In this document: positions 52,624 through 61,012 of the stretch, in pieces
How the letters are laid out: each line of letters opens with the position of its first letter
Position numbering within the stretch: the first letter of the stretch is position 1
Assembly (NCBI RefSeq): GCF_900215205.1
Contig: NZ_OBDY01000016.1
Span: 134,085-198,084, forward strand
Length of the DNA: 64,000 nt
Origin: Paractinoplanes atraurantiacus
Lineage (GTDB): Bacteria > Actinomycetota > Actinomycetes > Mycobacteriales > Micromonosporaceae
Direction of reading: 5' to 3'
Position numbers and translations under genes: made by a program
The notes under the pieces: model-generated
The model's input: only the letters and a program-made list of their open reading frames with translations
Databases searched by the model: none
What the model was told of the DNA's origin: nothing

Positions 52624-52998
52624 TCAGAGATCGCGTTCCTTCGTGCTGCGCTCCACGCAGAACTCATTGCCCTCCGGATCCTGCATGGTGACCCAGCCCA
52701 GACCGCCCTCCGCGCGGTGGTCCTCGTAGAGCTTGGCCCCGATACCGACCAGCCGCTCGACCTCTTCGTCGCGGGTGCGCTCGTCCGGCATCCAGTCGAT
52801 GTGCAGACGGTTCTTCACCGACTTGGCCTCGGGCACCCGAATGAACAGCAGGCTCGGCACCGGCTCAGGCGCGGCCAGCAGCACTTCGTCGTCATCCGGC
52901 AGGTCCTCGTCCGACAGCGCCCAGCCGGTCACTTCACTCCAGAAGCGGGCGAGCTCGTACGGCTGCGAGCTGTCAACAGTGATGTGGCGAAGGATCAT
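52624..52998 (-). CDS. VOC-family (glyoxalase-like) protein
   Basis: 124 residues from ATG 52998. Vicinal-oxygen-chelate fold: HITVDSSQPYELARFWSEVT, VKNRLHIDWMPDERTRDEEV, HRAEGGLGWVTMQDPEGNEF. First His, later His and terminal Glu could be metal ligands. Function unknown. Its stop abuts the truncated lectin-like gene. Confidence 0.85.
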   Translation of the reverse strand: MILRHITVDSSQPYELARFWSEVTGWALSDEDLPDDDEVLLAAPEPVPSLLFIRVPEAKSVKNRLHIDWMPDERTRDEEVERLVGIGAKLYEDHRAEGGLGWVTMQDPEGNEFCVERSTKERDL

Positions 52999-53083
52999 GC
53001 CGCCAACCTACCGCCAGCCATGCACCCACCACGGCACCTCCCACAGCTCGAACGGGCCGGTCACCCCCGCCGGCGCCGCTCAT

Positions 53084-53965
53084 CTAAGCCGCCGGGAAGA
53101 GGGTCGGGTCGGCAATAGCGCCGTGGGTCTTGCCGAGCGGGCCGGTGAACGCCACCCGCAGACGGAGGACGCCGGTGACCTTCACTGTTTCCTTCCTGCC
53201 CTCGCCCAGCTTGTAGGTCTTGCTGAACAGCTGGGTGGTGCGGCCACCGTCCAGCGACAGCACCTGCACCTTCACCGAGCCGGGGTTGCTGCCGTTCTCG
53301 ACGCCGAAGGTTCCCTCGAGGCGGTCATAGTCGCGGCCCAGGTCGAGATCGACATACGACGTCACGTTGGCGCGGCAGAACAGCTTGCAGCCGCTGTACC
53401 ACCCGTTGATCGCATCGGTGCCGTTGACGCTGATGTCGTCGGCGTCGATGTCCATGGTGTAGCTGGCGTTCTCGGTGCGGGTCGCGATCAGGCCATCGGG
53501 CCGCTCGGTGCCGGCCAGCGGCACGCCGAGCTCGGTGCCCGGCGGCGGGCCCGTGGTCGGGTCGGTCGTGGGATCGGGCGTAGTGCTCGACTCCGAGGAA
53601 GTGCTCGTCTCGGAGGGTGACGGTGAAGGCGAGGCGGCCGTGATCGAGGGCGTGGGCGGCGTCGTGACAGACGGCGCCGGCTGGGTCGCCTGGGCGTTGC
53701 CGTCGTCGCGCCGGTCCAGAACGAATCCCAGGCCGCCGACGCCCACTCCGGCGATCATGAGAAGCGCGCCGAACGCCGCCAGCACCGCATGCCGTTGTGC
53801 CCGGGCGATCAGCAGGCTGATCAGGCCGCCGGCCAGTCCCAGCAGGCCGGCGGCCACGAACTTGTCCCTCGTCGCGCCGACGATCAGGGTGGCCGCGCCG
53901 CCGAGATTGGCCACCACGCCCAGCCAGGAGAAGACCTTCTTCGTCGGGGTGTCGTCCTCGGACAT
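53084..53965 (-). CDS. Membrane-anchored protein with NPCBM-like extracellular domain
   Basis: 293 residues from ATG 53965 (GGAG upstream). Three hydrophobic segments in the first 100 residues (WLGVVANLGGAATLIVGA, AAGLLGLAGGLISLLIA, VLAAFGALLMIAGVGVGGLG). A Ser/Thr/Pro linker of about 55 residues follows, then a beta domain of about 150 residues with DLDLGRDYDRLEGTFGVENG and VKVQVLSLDGGRTTQLF, resembling NPCBM/putative sugar-binding domains. Probably senses or binds cell-surface glycans. No enzyme motif. Confidence 0.75.
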   Translation of the reverse strand: MSEDDTPTKKVFSWLGVVANLGGAATLIVGATRDKFVAAGLLGLAGGLISLLIARAQRHAVLAAFGALLMIAGVGVGGLGFVLDRRDDGNAQATQPAPSVTTPPTPSITAASPSPSPSETSTSSESSTTPDPTTDPTTGPPPGTELGVPLAGTERPDGLIATRTENASYTMDIDADDISVNGTDAINGWYSGCKLFCRANVTSYVDLDLGRDYDRLEGTFGVENGSNPGSVKVQVLSLDGGRTTQLFSKTYKLGEGRKETVKVTGVLRLRVAFTGPLGKTHGAIADPTLFPAA

Positions 53966-54074
53966 CGGCGGCTCCTTCACGCGTCGGAGGCACACCGTAA
54001 GCGTCCGTTGTGGACGGCGGCACCGGCCGTTCGGAGGCGAACAGTCTGACCATTTGACGGCCGATTCCGGCTAT

Positions 54075-54102
54075 CGCCCGGGCTCCGCAGGGAGCCCGGG
54101 CG
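54075..54102 (-). terminator. Stem-loop terminator of the subtilase gene
   Basis: Twelve-base arms CGCCCGGGCTCC and GGAGCCCGGGCG are perfectly complementary with a 4-base loop, 10 bases beyond the subtilase stop on the minus strand. Confidence 0.75.
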
Positions 54103-54111
54103 AGTTGCCGG

Positions 54112-57100
54112 CTACCGGTAGCGGTAGGCGCGGATGATCGTCTGCTTTGTGCCGTTGCCGGCGGTGTCGGTTGTGGTGGAGCGCAGCGACACGAAGCCCG
54201 TGCCGCGCGGGTTCTGGATGACGGCGGTGGCCTTGGTGCCGATTCGGAGGGCCGGGACGTGGCGCCAGGTCTTGCCGTCGTCGAAGGAGGCCTCCACCGT
54301 CAGGGTGCGGACCGCGGCGGGAGCCGCGCCGATCTGGCGGTCGAGGGAGACGGGCAGGATCGTCGGGCGGCCGGCGGCCACCGTGTTGGACGCGTCCAGC
54401 GACGGCGTGTAGCGGATTGCCGTCATCGGCAGGTGGACCAGCTTGCCGTCGGGGACGTGGGACGAGCGGAAGGTCCACTCGGCGTCGACCAGCGTGGACA
54501 GTGTGAACGCCGGGTCGCTGCGGAAGACCGCGTGCACCCGGTAGTCACCGGCCGCGGCCGGCACCTCGGTGGCCTGCGGCGTCCACTGCGACTGCCCGAC
54601 CAGGGTCCCGTCGCGGTGGATGGTCACGTCGGCGCTGCCCGCGCGGGGGAAGCGGAAGCCCTCGTGGCCGCTGCCGTCGCCGTGCAGCGGGCCCGGGCCG
54701 CCCATGGTGTCGCCGAAGTAGCGGGCCGCGAACTGCTGGGCGAACTCGGGCTCCGGGAAGACCGGTCCCTCGACGCCGTTGGCCCATTTCTCCTGGTACG
54801 CGCGGCCGGGCTGCCACGACGTCCACGCCGACTCGTAGTGGGTGTAGCCGAGCTGGCTGCTCGACACCTGCCACTCGGCCTGCTGGTCGCGGTTGTAGTA
54901 CTCGGTGATCGTGGCCGGGGCGTCGTAGGCGAAGGCGAGCGGGCTCTGCCGCCCGTCCGCGCTGCGGTAGACGGCCGAGTTGCCGGGCGCCCGGGCGATG
55001 GCGAGGCGGGTCACCGGCACGCCGTCGACGTCGGCGCCGATCGTCGAGCGGACCGTGGCCAGGTCGCCCGCGCGCAGCGCCTTGGTCTTGCCGGCCATCA
55101 TGCGGCCGCGCTCGTAGAAGTAGGCGTGGTAGACGGCGTCCGGCGCGGACCACTTGCCCGACAGGTACGACACGTAGCCGGGCGCCTTGCCGCCGCCGAC
55201 CGCCGGTCCCGTGCGCAGACGCTCGAAGTTCAGGTTCATCAGCACGCCGTACGGGTCGTTGCTGCCCCAGATCTCCGGCGCCTTCTCGCGCAGGGTCCAG
55301 CCCGTCTCGTTGTAGGCGGGCGCCGCCTTCTTGTCCGGCACGCTGATGGTTACCGGCTTGGCCGTGCGGGCGTCCATCGTGATCGTGCGGTCCCGGTCGA
55401 GCATCACCTGCGGGTCGGCCAGCGACGTGATCACCGGATCTTCCTCGGAGCCGGTCAGCAGGTACGACTGCACGACGTACCGGCCCGGCTCGACCGGCGT
55501 CCGCACACTGGCGCCGGCGTGGGCGAACGCGGTCACCGTCTGCCGGTCGAGATCGGTCAGCATGGTCACCCAGCGCGGGTTCTCGCCGGCGACGCCGGGC
55601 GTGTTCACGGTCAGCACGTGCCGGGTCAGATACATCGCCACCGGCGTCACCACCCGCACGCCCGCGGCGGTCGCGGTCAGCTCACCGCCGTACGGCTGCT
55701 CCTCGAGCCCGTTCACGACGGTGGCCGTGACGGTCACCGAGGCTGTTCCCCCGGCGGGCACGGTCACCCTGTCGGCGCTGACCGTGAAGACACCGGCCGG
55801 CGCATTGGTGCCCAGTGACAGGTCGAGCGTCAGCGGTTGGGTGCCGCTGTTGGCGTACACAATAAGCTGCTTCTGAGTTGTTCCGTCGCGCTGGAAACCG
55901 ATGCTGACCGGGTCGCTCGTGACCGGCTGCGCGATGGCACGCTTGACGTCGACCAGACCCGAGCCTTGCTCGTACGGCGTCAGATCGGCCCCGGGGTCGG
56001 CGGCGGCGGTCAGGGTCGCCTTGAGACGGGCCGCGCGCCACTCGGGGTGCTGCTGCGCGAGCAGAGCGGCGGCGCCGGCCACGTGCGGCGTGGCCATCGA
56101 GGTGCCGGAGAGTGAGGTGTACGGCTCGGCGCCGTCGACCGGCGGGAACTGGCCGTCGGCCGAGCGGGCGGCCACGATGTTCACGCCCGGCCCGGTGATC
56201 TCCGGCTTGACCATGGCGTCCTCGGCGCGGGGTCCCCGGCTGGAGAACGAGGCCAGCTCCTTCGTCTTGGTCACCGCGCCCACGGTCAGGGCCTGCTCGG
56301 CGCTGCCCGGCGACTCGACAGTGCTGTCACCGCCCTCACCGGAGTTGCCGGCCGCGATGACGAAGAGCATGCCGTACTTGGCGGTCAGGTCGTTGACGCC
56401 CTGCTCGAGCACGTCGAGGTCGGGGGTGTCGGCGCCGCCCAGGCTCATGTTGGCGACGGCCGCGCCCTGCTCGGCGGCCCACTGCATGCCGGCCAGGATG
56501 TCCGACTCGTAGCACTCCTGGAGGCCGCAGACCTTGGCGCTGAGCAGCTTCGCGCCCGGCGCCACGCCCTTGAAGCGACCACCGGAGGCGGCCCCGGTGC
56601 CCAGGATGGTCGAGGCGACGTGGGTGCCGTGGCCGACCGGGTCGGTCAGGTCGCCGGATCCGGTGAAGTCGACCGCGCCGGCCACCTGGCCCGCGAAGTC
56701 GGGGTGGGTGAGGTCGACGCCGCTGTCGATCACGGCGACCTTCACCCCGGCGCCGGTGAGCCCGGCCTGCCAGGCGGCGGGGGCGCCGATCAGCGGGACG
56801 CTGACGTCGAGGGTGGGCTTGCGCCGGCCGTCGAGCCACACCTTGGTGACGCCGGAGCGCAGCTTCCCGGCCGAGGTGAGGCTCTTCCACAGCTCGGCCG
56901 GCCGGCTGCGGTCCTGCTCGTAGGCGACCAGGCCGACGTCCGGCAACTGCTGGGTGGCGCGGGCGCCGGCCGGGGTGACTGTTCCCCGCACGATCAGCGG
57001 CAGGGTGCGCCGGGTGTCGTCGTAGCCGAAGCCGAGCAGCGTGGACACGTCGAACAGGCGCGGGTCGAGGCGGCCGGCGGCCAGCAGCCCGGCCGCGTCG

Positions 57101-57393
57101 GCCGGGACGACCTCGACGTCCTTGCCGGCGCTGGAGGTGAGGAACGGGATCTTCTCCCGGCCCGGCGCCGGCACCACGTCCACGGTGGTCTGACCGGCGA
57201 CGCCGCGGACCTTCACGGTGTCGCCGGTGATGAGGGTGACCGCCCGGGGTGAAGCGGCGAAAGCCGGCCCGGTGGCCGTGGTGACGGCTTGCGGGCCGGG
57301 GGTCTGCGCGGCGGCGAAGCCCCCGGCGGGCAGCGCGGACCAAGCCGCGACGCCCGCCAGGGCCAACACCGACGTGATGCGGACCAGACGCAT
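54112..57393 (-). CDS. Secreted S8 subtilisin-like serine protease
   Basis: 1093 residues from ATG 57393 (AAAGGAG). Signal peptide to about residue 28, then a propeptide region to about 170. Catalytic triad: Asp in VAVIDSGVDLTHPDF (about 223), His in DPVGHGTHVASTILG (about 257), Ser in SLSGTSMATPHVAGAAALL (about 432). A PA-like insert is not obvious. The long C-terminal region (about 500-1093) is beta-rich with Fn3-like blocks (VTVPAGGTASVTVTATVVNG), giving a large secreted or surface protease. The palindrome at 57411-57428 lies in its leader; a strong terminator follows. Confidence 0.92.
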   Translation of the reverse strand: MRLVRITSVLALAGVAAWSALPAGGFAAAQTPGPQAVTTATGPAFAASPRAVTLITGDTVKVRGVAGQTTVDVVPAPGREKIPFLTSSAGKDVEVVPADAAGLLAAGRLDPRLFDVSTLLGFGYDDTRRTLPLIVRGTVTPAGARATQQLPDVGLVAYEQDRSRPAELWKSLTSAGKLRSGVTKVWLDGRRKPTLDVSVPLIGAPAAWQAGLTGAGVKVAVIDSGVDLTHPDFAGQVAGAVDFTGSGDLTDPVGHGTHVASTILGTGAASGGRFKGVAPGAKLLSAKVCGLQECYESDILAGMQWAAEQGAAVANMSLGGADTPDLDVLEQGVNDLTAKYGMLFVIAAGNSGEGGDSTVESPGSAEQALTVGAVTKTKELASFSSRGPRAEDAMVKPEITGPGVNIVAARSADGQFPPVDGAEPYTSLSGTSMATPHVAGAAALLAQQHPEWRAARLKATLTAAADPGADLTPYEQGSGLVDVKRAIAQPVTSDPVSIGFQRDGTTQKQLIVYANSGTQPLTLDLSLGTNAPAGVFTVSADRVTVPAGGTASVTVTATVVNGLEEQPYGGELTATAAGVRVVTPVAMYLTRHVLTVNTPGVAGENPRWVTMLTDLDRQTVTAFAHAGASVRTPVEPGRYVVQSYLLTGSEEDPVITSLADPQVMLDRDRTITMDARTAKPVTISVPDKKAAPAYNETGWTLREKAPEIWGSNDPYGVLMNLNFERLRTGPAVGGGKAPGYVSYLSGKWSAPDAVYHAYFYERGRMMAGKTKALRAGDLATVRSTIGADVDGVPVTRLAIARAPGNSAVYRSADGRQSPLAFAYDAPATITEYYNRDQQAEWQVSSSQLGYTHYESAWTSWQPGRAYQEKWANGVEGPVFPEPEFAQQFAARYFGDTMGGPGPLHGDGSGHEGFRFPRAGSADVTIHRDGTLVGQSQWTPQATEVPAAAGDYRVHAVFRSDPAFTLSTLVDAEWTFRSSHVPDGKLVHLPMTAIRYTPSLDASNTVAAGRPTILPVSLDRQIGAAPAAVRTLTVEASFDDGKTWRHVPALRIGTKATAVIQNPRGTGFVSLRSTTTDTAGNGTKQTIIRAYRYR

Positions 57394-57410
57394 GGTTCTC
57401 CTTTGTCGAC

Positions 57411-57428
57411 AAGCACCGGTCGGTGCTT
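57411..57428. promoter_or_regulatory. Palindrome in the subtilase leader
   Basis: AAGCACCG (57411-57418) and CGGTGCTT (57421-57428) are exact inverted copies with a 2-base centre, 17 bases upstream of the subtilase ATG. Symmetry and length fit a TetR-like operator; regulator not in the window. Confidence 0.5.
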
Positions 57429-57500
57429 TGCCGGGCAACCTACGCCAGAGTTAGCGGTTCATCGATATGACAAGATCCACAACCTTGTTACGCGGCATTG

Positions 57501-59192
57501 TTACGCCGCGAGCCGGCGATAGTACTCATTGGACCGCAGCAGCTGCTCGTGCGTGCCGTCGTCGGTCACCACGCCGTCGTCGACGACCAGCACCCGGTCG
57601 GCCGCGCGGACCGTGGAGAAGCGGTGGGCGATGACGACCAGGGCGCAGACCCGGGCCACCTCGCGCATGGCCGCGGCCAGGGCCCGCTCGCTGTCCGGGT
57701 CGAGGTGGGCCGTGGGCTCATCGAGCAGGATCAGGTCGGGGCGCGACAGCAGGCAGCGGGCGATCGCCACGCGCTGCCGCTGACCGCCGGAGAGCCGCCC
57801 GCCGCGCTCGCCGACCGGGGTGTCCAAGCCGCCGGGCAGGGCGGCCACCACGCCGGTCAGCCCGGTCATGGCGAGCACCCGGCCGAGGTCGCGCTCGGCG
57901 GTGGGCTCGGCCCCGTACAGCAAATTCTCCTTGAGTGTCCCGGCCAGCAGCGGGCAGTCCTGCTCGACCAGGCCGACGATGGCCCGATGCCGGGCGTACG
58001 GGATGAAACGCGCGTCGCGGCCCCGCAGCAGGATCGTGCCCCGGTCGGGCTCGTAGAAGCGCTCGGCCAGGGCGAAGATCGTCGACTTGCCGGCACCGGA
58101 GGCTCCGACCAGGGCGACGTGGCCGCGCTCGGGCACGGCGAAGCGGATGCCGCGCAACACCGGCCGGGCCGGGTCGTAACCGAACCACACGTCGCGGAAC
58201 TCCAGCACCGGCGGCCGGCGGCGCATCGGCACCACGGCCCGCGGCTGGTCCCGCTCGACCGGCAGGGCGAGGACCTCGTTGATCCGGTGCAGCGCGCCGG
58301 AGCCCTGCTGGACCGCGCCGACCGCCTGGAAGATCTCGTAGATCGGGGCCGACAGATAGGTCATGGCCAGGGTGAAGGCGACGAGGCGGCCCAGCGAGGT
58401 CTCCCCCGAGGCGACCCGGGTCGCGCCGACCAGCAGCACGGTCAGGAACGCCCCGCTGACCGCGAGGTCGTTGGCGGGCCCGCTGAGCGCGGCGAGCTCG
58501 GCCATCCGCAGGTTGGCCCGGTAGGCACGGGTGGCCGACCCGCGCAGCCGGTCGGCCTCCACCGGCTCGGCCCGGCAGGCCCGGACCGTACGCATCCCGC
58601 CGAGGGTCCGCTCCAGGTCGGCCGACAGATCGCCCTCGGCCGCCTGCGCCGTGTGGGACGCGGCCCGCAGGCGCCGGACGACGGCCAGCAGGCTGAGCAC
58701 GGACACGGTGAAGAGGGCGACCACGAGCGCCATCAGCGACGGGTCGAGCCGGGCCAGCAGCGCCACCACGGCGATCAGGGCGATCACGCCGGCCACCCCG
58801 GTGCCCAGGCTCTGCGCGATGAGCGTCTTGACGACGGCGGTGTCGCCGCAGGCGCGGGCGATCACGTCACCGGTGCGGACGTGGTCGAGCAACGGCATCC
58901 GCACCCGCAGCAGGCGCACGATGACGGCCAGCCGCAACTGCCGGGTCATGGTCTCCCCGGTGTACGCCTGCACGTAGCGCGCGGTCGCATGGGCGACGGC
59001 CTGCGCCGCGAACAGCCCGGCGAGCGCCGCGAAGACCGGCCACGGCACCCGCCCACCGGTGGCGGCGTCCACCGCGGCGCCGGCCAGCAGCGGCTGGGCC
59101 AGGGCCAGGGCCGACCCGAGCAGGCTGAGCCCGGCCGCCACCGCGATCCACCGGCGGTGCCCCCGGGTGAGCCGCCGCAGATCCTGGAACAT
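57501..59192 (-). CDS. ABC exporter, fused permease and ATPase
   Basis: 563 residues, half-transporter of the MsbA/multidrug type. Six TM helices in the first 300 residues (WIAVAAGLSLLGSALALAQ, VFAALAGLFAAQAVAHATA, AGVIALIAVVALLARLDPS and others). The ATPase begins at about 335 with Walker A VGASGAGKSTIF, signature RLSGGQRQRVAIARCLL, Walker B LILLDEPTAHL and switch VIAHRFSTV. Works as a dimer to export lipids, peptides or drugs. No adjacent substrate gene; the preceding subtilase is on the same strand but with its own promoter region. Confidence 0.9.
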   Translation of the reverse strand: MFQDLRRLTRGHRRWIAVAAGLSLLGSALALAQPLLAGAAVDAATGGRVPWPVFAALAGLFAAQAVAHATARYVQAYTGETMTRQLRLAVIVRLLRVRMPLLDHVRTGDVIARACGDTAVVKTLIAQSLGTGVAGVIALIAVVALLARLDPSLMALVVALFTVSVLSLLAVVRRLRAASHTAQAAEGDLSADLERTLGGMRTVRACRAEPVEADRLRGSATRAYRANLRMAELAALSGPANDLAVSGAFLTVLLVGATRVASGETSLGRLVAFTLAMTYLSAPIYEIFQAVGAVQQGSGALHRINEVLALPVERDQPRAVVPMRRRPPVLEFRDVWFGYDPARPVLRGIRFAVPERGHVALVGASGAGKSTIFALAERFYEPDRGTILLRGRDARFIPYARHRAIVGLVEQDCPLLAGTLKENLLYGAEPTAERDLGRVLAMTGLTGVVAALPGGLDTPVGERGGRLSGGQRQRVAIARCLLSRPDLILLDEPTAHLDPDSERALAAAMREVARVCALVVIAHRFSTVRAADRVLVVDDGVVTDDGTHEQLLRSNEYYRRLAA

Positions 59193-59279
59193 GCGACGAA
59201 AGCTACGCGAACCGGGCGCAAAGAAGAGGGCCCGTCACCCGGCCTTCCCGTCGGGCAGGGCAGATTTCCCCCGGCCGCG

Positions 59280-59873
59280 TCAGGCCAGCCGGGCCATCGT
59301 CGCCCGTGTGCTCTCGATCAGCGACTCCTGCAGCCCGTCGAGCTTCTCGCAGCCGTTGCCTGACCAGCCCGCGGCGAAGCCGACCTGGCCGCGCACGATC
59401 ACGTTCGAGTCGAGGACGTCGAGGAAGGCGTCGCAGCTGGTCATGGTGGAGAAAGAGGTCTCCCTGGTCAGCGTTCGGGAGGCGTGGCCGAGGCCGGGCA
59501 CCTCGGCGAACGCCTGCTCGTCGCTGTCCTGCAACTGCCAATAGATCCGCGCCGAAGCCGCGTTGTCGAGATGAGCCACGGTGAGGCGGCCGGCGCCGAA
59601 CTCGCGGTCCTGGTCGTCGGCGATCCGGAACCGGCAGCCGTCGCCGGCCGGCGACGGCTGCATGCGCGGTGCCACGGCCCCGAGCCGGGCGATGATCGGC
59701 CCGACCTCGAGGATCTCGCAGACGTCGACGCCCTTGGCATAGGGCGCGTCGAGCGCCCGCACGGCACCGACCGCGACCAGGGTCACCATCACCAGACCCA
59801 GGGCCATTCCGATGTACGCCTTGGCCCGTCCCGGCCGGCGCGGCGGCGGATCCCATGTCGCGGTGTCGATCAC
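59280..59873 (-). CDS. Membrane-anchored hypothetical protein
   Basis: 197 residues from GTG 59873. One N-terminal hydrophobic anchor (AYIGMALGLVMVTLVAVGAV) and a secreted domain of about 155 residues with four Cys (VDVCEIL, GDGCRFRI, MTSCDAFL, GNGCEKLDG) likely forming disulfides. Segments include VGPIIARLGAVAPRMQPSPA and GLQESLIESTRATMARL. This layout resembles DUF3558-like actinobacterial envelope proteins; family uncertain. Confidence 0.75.
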   Translation of the reverse strand: MIDTATWDPPPRRPGRAKAYIGMALGLVMVTLVAVGAVRALDAPYAKGVDVCEILEVGPIIARLGAVAPRMQPSPAGDGCRFRIADDQDREFGAGRLTVAHLDNAASARIYWQLQDSDEQAFAEVPGLGHASRTLTRETSFSTMTSCDAFLDVLDSNVIVRGQVGFAAGWSGNGCEKLDGLQESLIESTRATMARLA

Positions 59874-59890
59874 CGCGACAAGCTACGGCA

Positions 59891-60925
59891 TCAGCCGATG
59901 GCCGCGGCAACTCCCGGATACCAGCGGGTGGCGATCTTCACGTTTCCGGCGTCGTTCGGGTGGACGCCGTCGTACGTGTCAGTGCTGGTGTTGAAGCCTG
60001 TCCATTGGTCGACGACGGTGATCGGGGAGGCGCTGGTGGACAGGCCGGCGGCCCAGGCCGGGATGGCCGCGTTGAGGTTGATCACGCGCTGGCCGCAGTC
60101 GGCGCAGTTGCTCGGATTCATCGGGATGATCTGGGCGACCAGGATCTTCATGGCCGGGTTCTGGGCGCGCATCTGGGTGACCAGCTTGGTGAACGCGGCC
60201 AGGATCGTCGCCGGGGACAGGTTGTTCCAGACGTCGTTGGTGCCGAAGTGCATGAGCACCACGTCGGGGTCGGTGGCCGAGAGCCAGCCGACCAGTTGGT
60301 CCTGGTTCGCGACGTTGGTGGCGAGGAAGCCGCCGTGTCCCTCGTTCTCGCCGTCGTAGGCGAAGCCGCAGCCCTGCCCGGGCAGCGTTCCCACGAAGTC
60401 GACCTCGTCGGCCGGCAGCTTCTGCCAGAGCAGGGCCCGCCAGCAGCCGGGCGAGCCGGTGATCGAGTCACCGAGCGCCATGATCTTCACGGGTTCGCCG
60501 CCCGCCGGTGGCGGGGTGGTGGGTGGCGTGGTCGTTCCTCCGTTGCAGGCCGTGCCGTTGAGGGTGAAGGCCGCGGGGGCGGCGCCGGAGCCCGAGCCGT
60601 TGAAGCCGAACGACGTGGTGGCGTTGGTGGCGAGGCTGCCGTTCCAGCCGGCGTTGCGGACGGTGACGTCGGCGCCGGACTGGGTCACGGATCCGTTCCA
60701 CAGCTGGGTGACCGTCTGTCCCGACGGGAACGCGAACGTCAGCGTCCACGAACTCACCGGGTCGCCCAGGTTGGTGACGTCGACCGAGGCGCCGAACCCG
60801 CCCGGCCACTGTGCGGTCGTCTTGTACACGACCTTGCAGCCCGCGGCGGCCGACGCGGGCGGCGCCGCGACGAGCGCACAGGCCGCGACCAGTAGGCCGG
60901 CAACGGCCGCTCTGATGATCCTCAT
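59891..60925 (-). CDS. Secreted CBM2 - SGNH/GDSL esterase
   Basis: 344 residues from ATG 60925 (GGAGGAA upstream). Signal peptide to about residue 27 (VAAPPASA). CBM2 cellulose-binding domain (about 28-130): CKVVYKTTAQWPGGFGASVD, FPSGQTVTQLWNGSVTQSG. A Thr/Pro linker leads to an SGNH hydrolase: block I MALGDSITGS (nucleophile Ser), block III VVLMHFGTNDVWNN, and block V YDGVHPNDAG. CE3-like acetylxylan or related carbohydrate esterase. Divergent from the rhamnogalacturonan lyase and sharing a CebR-like operator region. Confidence 0.92.
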   Translation of the reverse strand: MRIIRAAVAGLLVAACALVAAPPASAAAGCKVVYKTTAQWPGGFGASVDVTNLGDPVSSWTLTFAFPSGQTVTQLWNGSVTQSGADVTVRNAGWNGSLATNATTSFGFNGSGSGAAPAAFTLNGTACNGGTTTPPTTPPPAGGEPVKIMALGDSITGSPGCWRALLWQKLPADEVDFVGTLPGQGCGFAYDGENEGHGGFLATNVANQDQLVGWLSATDPDVVLMHFGTNDVWNNLSPATILAAFTKLVTQMRAQNPAMKILVAQIIPMNPSNCADCGQRVINLNAAIPAWAAGLSTSASPITVVDQWTGFNTSTDTYDGVHPNDAGNVKIATRWYPGVAAAIG

Positions 60926-60976
60926 GACGTTCCTCCGGGGGACGGCGCTTGACGCAGACATTGATACGAGTCAATC

Positions 60977-60990
60977 TGGGAGCGCTCCCG
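60977..60990. promoter_or_regulatory. CebR/CelR-type operator
   Basis: TGGGAGCGCTCCCG matches the known TGGGAGCGCTCCCA box of actinobacterial cellobiose-responsive LacI repressors in 13 of 14 positions. It lies between the divergent CBM2 esterase and rhamnogalacturonan lyase genes, so both may respond to plant-polymer sugars. An ATTGA-6-TCAAT repeat (60960-60975) abuts it. Confidence 0.75.
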
Positions 60991-61012
60991 AAGTTAGCGA
61001 GAGGAGACTCCG

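Noticed and set aside
49783..53118. Long plus-strand open frame over glcE/glcF
   Set aside because: Different frame from the glcE and glcF motifs; Arg/Gly/Ala-rich shadow.
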